From Bradyrhizobium sp. SZCCT0148 (GTDB lineage: Bacteria; Pseudomonadota; Alphaproteobacteria; Rhizobiales; Xanthobacteraceae): DNA of 64,000 bases. The notes beneath the pieces were generated by a model. That model was not told the DNA's origin, made no database searches, and saw nothing but the letters and a program-made list of their open reading frames with translations. The DNA is taken from NCBI RefSeq assembly GCF_018129985.1, contig NZ_JAFCKT010000006.1, positions 310,001 to 374,000 on the forward strand. Direction: 5' to 3'. Within the stretch, counting starts at the first letter, position 1; each line of letters starts with the position of its first letter. The position numbers were made by a program, and so were the translations under genes. Positions 15,001-24,000 of this stretch are shown piece by piece.

Positions 15001-18000
15001 GCCGTCGGCACCCACGAATTGCGCCGTCAGGGACGCGGCGTCTGCCTGGCTGCTCCAGCCGCCGAGATATCCGCCCAAGGCGAAGTGAGCGGCTCCGGCA
15101 TCGATGGTCGTGCCGGCCGAGGACAGGTCGACGGTCTGGGACAGCTTCGACAGCGCATTGTTCTGCCCACCGGCGAACAGATTCGAGCCTCGGTCGGCGG
15201 GCCCAGGATCGGTGACGGCAGGCGCATTTGCACCATAGGGCAGCAGATCCGGCGAGCCAGTAATTGTCCATCCAGTGAATGGACTGCCCGCAGTTCCGGT
15301 TTCCGCATTCCCGTTCACGATCAGATTGTGATTGAACAGGTTCGAGACGCCGGCGGGTGGCTGCAGCGACACGCCGCTCAGCGTCAACCCGTTCACTTGC
15401 AGATCCGGATAGGGCGCGATCGTCGAGGCCAGCGTCACGCTTGCCGTATTGTTGGTGCCGGCGGAATCGGATTCGACGACGGAGCGCTGGTAATTCACGG
15501 TGGCGGTGATCTGGATCTGGCCGACGCCCGCCGCGCCATCCGGCAGCTTGAAGCTGAACTGGCGCTGGCGCGAGGCGCCACCCGCGATTGCACCGTTGCC
15601 GGCGGCGCTCGGGTCGTAAGGCACCGTCGTGCTGTAAAGCGTCTGCCCCGTCGTGATGTTCTTCACCACGATCAGATCGTTGAAAGCGCCTGACGTCGCG
15701 AGATTGCCGACATTGGTGACGGTCCATTGCGCGAGAACCGTTCCGCCGGATTGCAGGCTCGTCGCCGGCGTCAGGGTCAGATTGCCGATCTGGAGATCGC
15801 GCGTATCGTTGTCGCGATTGACGACGGTGACGTCAGGCAGCTTGAGCTGGTTGTAATTCGAATCCGTGCTGCTCGCGGTACCCTGGATCTTGTAGGTGAC
15901 ATCGCCGTCGATGAGTTGATCGTCCACGCCCTTAATGGTGACGGTCTGCGCCACGTTCCAGTTTTGCGCCGTGAAGGTCAGCGTGAGCGGCGTGACCGAG
16001 CCTTCCGACGGCGCGCTCGACGACAGGCTGACGATGACATTGGCGGTCGGCTGGCTGTTCAGCACGACCGCATAAGACGCCTGTCCGCCAGTCTCGGTCG
16101 TCTCGATGCCGGTGGTGGGGGTCACCGTGAAGCCGGCGTGATCGTTGTCGCGATTGACGACCGTTACGTCGCTGGGATCGAAGCCGTTGTAACTGGCGTC
16201 GGTCGACACGGCCTTCTTGAGGACGATGTGGTAGACGATGTCTCCGTCCTGAACGTTGTCGTTGACGCCGGTCACCGTCACGATTTGCGGCGTGTTCCAA
16301 TTCTGCGGCGTGAAGTGCAGCGTCCTGATCGAAGGCGTGCCCTCCGCTGCGTTGTCGGTATCGAGGTCGATGAAGACGTCGGCGCTCGGCCGGCCGTCGA
16401 GAACGACCGAGAAGCTGGTCGTACCTCCGGCTTCCGTGGTCTCCAGTCCGGATGTCGGAACCACCGTGATGCCGATGACCTGGCTGATCAGGGTAAGATC
16501 GGTCGCACTGTAATTGGCGGTCAGTCCCGCCGGCAGGCCGTTGATCGTTCCGAACGTGTTGAGATGTGAACCGAACGTCTCGATTTCGAAGCTTTGGCCC
16601 GAAGTCGGCTGGAAGCTGTTGATGAGGCTGACATTCAAGGTGCCGGCGAGCGTCGCGGTGCCGTCGACGACGAGCTGATCGAATTGCGATCCCGCCGAAA
16701 TGCCGCCGACTTCGATGTTGAGGGCGCCCGTGGCGGTCTGCGAATAGTTGCCCGTGACGACCAGGGATCCAGCCGCAGCAGTTCCGGCAACGTTGATTTG
16801 AGCGGCATTGATGAGATCCGCGGCGACGACGCCGCTTCCGGTGAACGTGCCGCCCTGAATGCTCACCGAAGGCTTGCGCGCGGTGACCCAGGCCGGCGCA
16901 GCACCGGCGATCGTGCCATTGTTGCCGGCGCTGGACGAATCCCGCGCCACGGTCCCGCTGCCTTCGTTGAGTTTCCAATAGCCGATCAATCCTGCCTCGG
17001 CGCCGCTCAGCGGCTGCGCCGTCGCCAGGATCTGCGCCTGCGTCAGCGCGACATTCCAGAGACTCACTTCCGCGAGCCGGCCCGACCAGGGATTGCCGAG
17101 ACGCTCGAAATTGAAGTCGTCGCCGATGGTCAGGGCGTGGTTGTCATAGCCGATCGTGGCGGTCGCCGTGCTGGAGACCACCAGCGATCCGTCAAGATAG
17201 AGCTTGAGGCCGGCCTGATCGTAGGTGAAGGCGACGCGATACCAGGTGTTCTGCGCCGGCGTCCAATTGTAGGCGATCGAAACGCCAGTTGACGCGTTCC
17301 CGACAGCGGCCCGCAAAGCTCCGCTCTCGTACCAGACGACGTAGGAATCCTGGACGCCGCTTCCGACTGTCTTGCCCAGAACGTGGCGGACGTTGGACGT
17401 AAAATTGTCGCCCGCATTGATCCAGGCTTCAATCGTCAATGCGCTGGTCGGATGCAGCGTCGCATTGTCGGCGATCTGGATGTTGTTATCCACGCCGTTG
17501 AAGATCGGCGACGTCGTCATCGGCGGCGCCGCGTGGGTCGAGACCTGAATCGGCTGGAAGCCTGCCGATCCTCCCAACAGCGCGTCGTTGTGGTTGGACG
17601 TCGCGTCGCGGGCCACGATACCCGTTCCGTCGTCCAGTCGCCAATTGCCCGCCAGGCCGGTCTCGTTGCCCACGAGCGTGGTATTCATGTCGGCCTGGAT
17701 CTCGGCGACACTGCGCGCGACGTTCCAGAGCCGGGCATCGCGGACCTTGCCTGCCCACAGGCCGGTCAGCTGATTGAAATCATAATCGCCGCCGATGACC
17801 AGCGGATGGCTGTCATAGTCGAGCGCTGCGACCGAGGCGTTGGAAGCGACCTGCGTGCCATCCACGTAGAGCTTCAATCCGGTGGCATCATAGCTGAAGG
17901 CGATGTGGTGCCAGCTGTTGGCCGCCGGGCTCCAGTTATAATCGACCTGCGATCCGCTGGATGCGTTGCCGGCACCGGCATGAAGCTGACCGCCCGAATA

Positions 18001-21000
18001 CCAGATGGCGTAGGAATCATTGACTCCGGAACCGACCGCCTTGCCCATGAGCACGCGGGAGCCGGAGCCGAAATTAGATCCCAACGTCGCCCAGACCTCC
18101 ATGGTCAAGGCATTGGTCGGACGCAGCGCAGACGCATCTGCGATCTGCACGTTGTCGCTGACGCCGTCGAAGGACAGCGCCTGATCGGACGTCCAGGCCG
18201 GCTGGCTCGTGATGACGCTTCCGAGATATCCGGTGTTGCCGTGTCCCGTGACATCGCTGACGGTCGGTCCCACGCTCTCGAAATTCCAGAGCGCATTGAG
18301 GCCACTTTCGCTGCCGGTGAGGCGGCGATACATGTCGGTCCGAAGTGCCTCGGCCGGGCGCGCGACGTTCCAGACGCTGACATCGTCGATGCTGCCTTGA
18401 AACGAATTGTCCCATCCGGGCGCCTGCCCGATCCGGAAGGGGCCGGTGGTGTCGCGTATCCCGCTGGGATCGTAGGTCCTCTCGCCGGCGAGCACACCAT
18501 TGACGTAGAGCCGCATGAAATTGCCGGACGTGCTGATCACGGCGTCGAAATGGTACCATTGCCCGGCCTTGATGAGGCCGGCCACCGTCGTGACTTCGAG
18601 TTGCCCGACTCCGACGCGGCTTTGCGGCGTCGATGCGAAATCGAGATAGCCAGAGGAATTAAGCCAGAGCGCGAATTCACGATTGGAATGGTCGCCGGTC
18701 GTGTCCGGACCATCGCCTTTGAAGAAGATGTTCTGCCAGGTTCGCGGGAAGCCGTCCGCCTTGAACCAGCCGCTGACGGTCAGGTCGCCGGATGAGTGCA
18801 AGGTCGGACTGTCGCCCATCTCGACGAAATCGTTGCCGTCGAAATGCAGCGCGTAGCCCAACGGCCGCGTATCCCCGAGCACACCCCCCTGCAGATCGAC
18901 GCTGCCGCCCGATTGGGTGAACTGGCCGCTCAGGCCGAACACGCTTCCGCTGCCGATCGTCAGCGAGCCGGCGTTGGCGAAATCCCCGATCGTGGTGAAG
19001 CTGTAGCCCCTGGCGATCTTCAGGCTGGCGCCGGCCGCATTCGTGGTCAGGCCGGCCAGCGCGCCGGATGAGCCGTTATCGCGGTAGAAATTCGAACTGG
19101 CGCCGTCGATGAGGATCGTCGCAGCATTGATGGCGATGGACTGCGGCAGCATCAGCCGCAAGGTTGCGCCGTTCAACACCTGCCACGTGCCGCCCGTCAG
19201 CGTGCCATTGGCGAAATTGGTGACCACGGCAGGGAGGATGCTGATCCCCTGCCCCGCTACGTTGGACGTGATGGTTCCGCTATTGGTGAGCCTGCTGGTG
19301 CCGCCGCTCTCCCACTGCTCGCCGATCGTGGCATAGCCGCCAACGACCTTGAAGGTGTTCGCCAGCGTCAGCGTGGTGTTTCCTTCGATGGTCAGGCGGC
19401 GCGTAGAGCCGGTGGTGCCTTCGAACGAGATCGTGCCGTTGCCGCCGAAGGTCTGGGTGTCGAGCGCCCGAACCATCGTAAACGACCCGATGAGATGAAT
19501 CGTACCGTTCAGCGTCAGACCGCCGGAGACACGAAGGCGCGAGCTGTTGCCCGAAACCGTAATGTCACCATTGAGTGTGACGCCACCGGTGAAGGTGCCC
19601 CCGACATTGTCGAGCGACAGCAACAAAGCGGCGCCATCGGAGAAAGCGACCGTGCCGGCATTGATCGTCCCCAGGAAATTCCAGGAGCCGGTCGTGGCGG
19701 TCAGCGCCAGGGTCGCGCCAGTGTTATTCAGCGTGCCGGTCAGGTTGACCGTCCCGCCGGTACGGTTGATGATTCCGATCGCCGCTGTTGCGAACGTGCC
19801 GCCGAGGTTCAGCGTCGAATTGACGAGGTTGACGGCCCCGCTGTTGCTCCAGGTGCCGCCGAAGGTCAGGGTCGAGTCCGTCGCGGAGGCCGTGCCGTTC
19901 GCCGCGATGACGATGTTGTTGCCGGTGGCGGTGCCGCCATTGGTTGCTTGGAACATGCCGGCATTGGTGAAGACGTTGTTGACGCCGACGGTCAGGCCCT
20001 GCGAGGCGACATTGGCATTGATCAGACCTCTGTTGACGAGGTTATTGGTGCCGCCGCTCTCCCACTGCTCGCCGATCGTGGCATAGCCGCCGACCACCTT
20101 GAAGGTGCTGGCCAGGGTCAGCGTCGTCGTGCCCTCGATGGTGAGGCGCCGGGTCGAACCGGTGGTGCCTTCGAACGAGATGGTGCCGTTGCCGCCGAAG
20201 GTCTGGGTGTCCATTGCCCGGACCATCGCAAACGACCCGTTGACGTGGATCGTCCCGTTCAGGGTGAGGCCGCCGGACACGCGAAGCCGCGCGCTGTTTC
20301 CCGAGACGGTGATGTCGCCGTTCAGGGTGACGCCACCGGCGAAGGTGCCGCCGATATTGTCCAGCGACAGCAGGAGCGCGGCGCCATCAGCGAAAGCGAC
20401 CGTGCCCCCGTTCACGGTACCAAAGAAATTCCACGAGCCCGTTGTCGCGTTCAGCGTCAGGGTCGCGCCGGTATTGTTCAGCGTGCCGGTGAGGTTGACC
20501 ACGCCGCCGGTCCGATTGACGGTTCCGAGGCCGGCCGTCGTAAAAGCGCCACCGAGGTTGAGGGTCGAATTGGCGACGTTGATGGCGCCGCTGTTGCTCC
20601 AGTTGCCGCCCAGGGTCAGGGTCGAATCGGTCGCAGATGCGATGCCCGCGCTTGTGATCGCGATGTTGTTGGCAACGGCAGTGCCGCCGTTCGTGGACCG
20701 GAATATGCCTGCATTGGTGAAAATGCCGTTAGGCCCGACGGTCAGGCTCTGCGAGGCCGCGTTGGCATCGATCAGGCCTCTGTTGACGAGGTTGTTGGTG
20801 CCGCCGCTCTCCCACTGCTCGCCGACAGTGGCATAGCCGCCGACTACCTTGAACGTGCTGGCAAGGGTCAACGTCGTCGTGCCCTCGATGGTCAGGCGAC
20901 GGGTCGAGCCGGTGGTGCCTTCGAACGAAATGGTGCCGTTGCCGCCGAAGGTCTGGGTGTCGAGCGCCCGAACCATCGCGAACGACCCAGTGACGTGGAT

Positions 21001-24000
21001 GGTGCTGTTCAGCGTCAGGCCGCCGGACACGCGGAGTCGGGCACTGCTTCCGGAGACCGTCATGTCGCTATTGAGGATGACGCCGCCAGTGAAGGTGCCG
21101 CCGATATTGTCGAGCGACAGCAGCAGAGCGGCGCCATCCGCGAAAGCGACGGTGCCGCCGTTGACCGCGCCGAAGAAATTCCACGAGCCCGTCGTCGCAT
21201 TGAGCGTTAGCGTCGACCCGGTATTGTTGAGCGTTCCCGTCAGATTGATCACGCCGCCGGCGCGGCTAAAGGTTCCGAGGCTGGCGGTGCTGAACGTACC
21301 GCCCAGGTTGACGGTGCTGGCGGAATTGCTGTCGAGATGCAGTGTACCGCTATTGGTCCAGGTATTGGCGAGCGACAGGACACCGCCTCCGACAGCTTCC
21401 ATCGTGCCGGCATTGGTGAAGGCGGTGTTCAGGGCGACAGTGAGGGTTTGACCGGCAATGTTTGCGGAGATGAGACCGTTGTTGACGAGCGCGTTGGCGC
21501 CGCTGGTCTCCCATTGCTCGCCGAACGTGGCGTAGCCGCCGACCACCTTGAACGTGTTGGCCAGAGTGAGGGTCGAGGCGCCCTCGACCGTCAGCCGGCG
21601 TGTGGACCCCGACGTGCCTTCGAACGAGATCGTACCGTTGCCGCCGAAGGTCTGGGTATTGAGTGCGCGCACCATCGCAAACGAGCCGGTGACGTGGACC
21701 GTCCCGTTCAATGTCAGACCACCTGACACGCGAAGCCGGGCGCTGTTTCCGGAAACGGTCATGTCTCCGTTGAGGGTGACGCCGCCGGTGAAGGTGCCGG
21801 CCACATTGTCGAGCGAGAGCAGCAAGGCCGCGCCGTCCGCGAAAACGACGGTTCCGCCATTGACCGTACCGAGGAAATTCCACGATCCGGTCGTCGCGTT
21901 CAATGTCAGCGTCGCGCCGGCGTTGTTCAGCGTCCCCATCAGATTGATCACGCCGCCGGCGCGGCTAAAGGTTCCGAGGCTGGCGGTGCTGAACGTACCG
22001 CCCAGGTTGACGGTGCTGGCGGAATTACCGTCAAGGTGCAGCGTCCCGCTATTGGTCCAGGCATTGGCGAGCGACAGGACACCGCCCCCAACAGCCTCCA
22101 TTGTGCCGGTATTGGTGAAGGTGGTGGTCAGGGCAACAGTGAGGGTCTGACCGGCGATACTCGCGGAGATCAGACCGTTGTTGACGAGCGCGTTGGCGCC
22201 TCCGGTCTCCCATTGCTCGCCAAGGGTGGCATAGCCCCCGATTATCTTGAACGTGTTGGCCAGGGTAAGGGTCGAAGCGCCTTCGACCGTCAGCCGGCGG
22301 GCGGAACCCGACGTGCCCTCGAACGAGATCGTTCCGTTGCCGCCGAAGGTCTGGGTATTGAGTGCGCGCACCATCGCAAACGAGCCGATGACGTGGATCG
22401 TCCCGTTCAATGTCAGACCGCCCGATACGCGAAGCCGGGCGCTGTTTCCGGAAATGGTCATGTCTCCGTTGAGGGACACGCCACTGGTGAATGTGCCCGT
22501 CGCACTGTCGGAAGCCAGCAGCAGCGCAGCACCGTCGGCAAAGCTGACGCTGCCGCCGCTGATCACACCCAGGAAATTCCAGGCCCCCGTAGCGGCGTTC
22601 AGCGTAAGCGCGGCGCCGGCGTTGTTGAGAGTCCCGACGAGATTGACGACGCCGCCGCTCCGGTTGAACGTGCCGATTCCGCCGGTCGCATTGAACGTAC
22701 CGCCCAGATTGACGGTGCTCGCCGCGCTAGCGTCGAGATGAACGGTCCCGGTATTGGTCCACGAGGCGGGCGTGATCGTCAGGACACCGCCGGAAACTGC
22801 CTCGACCGTGCCGGCGTTCGAGAAGTTGATGTAGGACAGCAGCGTCAACGTCTGGCCGGCAGTGGACGACGATATCAGGCCGTTGTTGACAAGATTCTTG
22901 GTACCACCGTTTTCCCAGTAGTCGCCGATCGAGCTGTAGCCGCCGACCACCTTGAAGGCTGACCCCAAGGTCAGCGTCGACGTACCTTCGATGGTGAGAC
23001 GGCGGATCGAGCCGGTGGTTCCCTCGAACGAAACCGTGCCGTTGCCGGCAAAGGTCTGGTCTCCGAGCGACCGGACCTGCGTGCTCGCGCCGGCGACGTG
23101 CATCGTGCCATTGAGGGTCAGTCCGTTGCTGACACGCAGCACGGCATTTGTGCCGGTGACCATGACATCGCCGTTCACGGTGACGCCGACCAGGTTTCCG
23201 ACTGCGTTGTCGGCACTCACGGCGATCACCGCGCCGTTGGTCGCAGTCATCGTCCCGCCCTGGATCGTACCGCCCGCCAATGTGACGTTGCGGGACATAT
23301 CGATTGTCCCGGCTTGCAGCGTCGCACCGCTCGAGATGGTGATCGGGCGAGCCGTGCTGAGGCTCGCAATCTTCACGACGCCTGGGGCCGAACCGATGGT
23401 GATCGCGGGATCTCCGGCCGCCGCTGCGATGCTCACGGAATCCGCGGTGCCGGGGACGACGCCGCCGCTCCAATTGCGCGCATCGCTCCAAGACGTGCCG
23501 TCACCGCTGCCTGTCCACTGCACCGTAGCCAGCAGATGATCATAGGAGGCGAGTGCCGCGTCCGACGCGGGCAGCGTCGCTTCGATGGGTCCGGTGCTGG
23601 TCTCCAGGGTCCAATTGCCGCCCTGCTGCGTTCCCCCTGTATCGTCGGTCGAGGCCGCAACGTTGGCGCCGGTGAGTTCGGAGAAGCGGCTGATAAAGGC
23701 CGAACCGTCGTCACCGGCGCCGATATCGCATCCGTACAGCAGAAGGTCCGCACCAGGCTGCAGCGCCAGACGCCAACTCGAGAGTTCGTCCGCGTGCTCG
23801 TTCAGACCGGCGAGATCGAGCTGTGTTGCACCCAGGCCGACGCTGGCTTCGAATCCATGGGAAAAGATGTGGATCGCCGTAACACCGGTACGTCCGGCAA
23901 GCGTGTCGGTGATCTGTGCGATCTCGGACTTCGTGGAGTCGAGCACCACGATATCGGTGTTGGCCGCATCTGGACCGTTCGAGACAGCCTCGATGATCTG

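Noticed and set aside
19100..22990. Possible CRISPR-like or insertion-sequence repeats
   Set aside because: The units are 699-750 bp, in frame and coding; there are no short direct repeats with spacers and no transposase.
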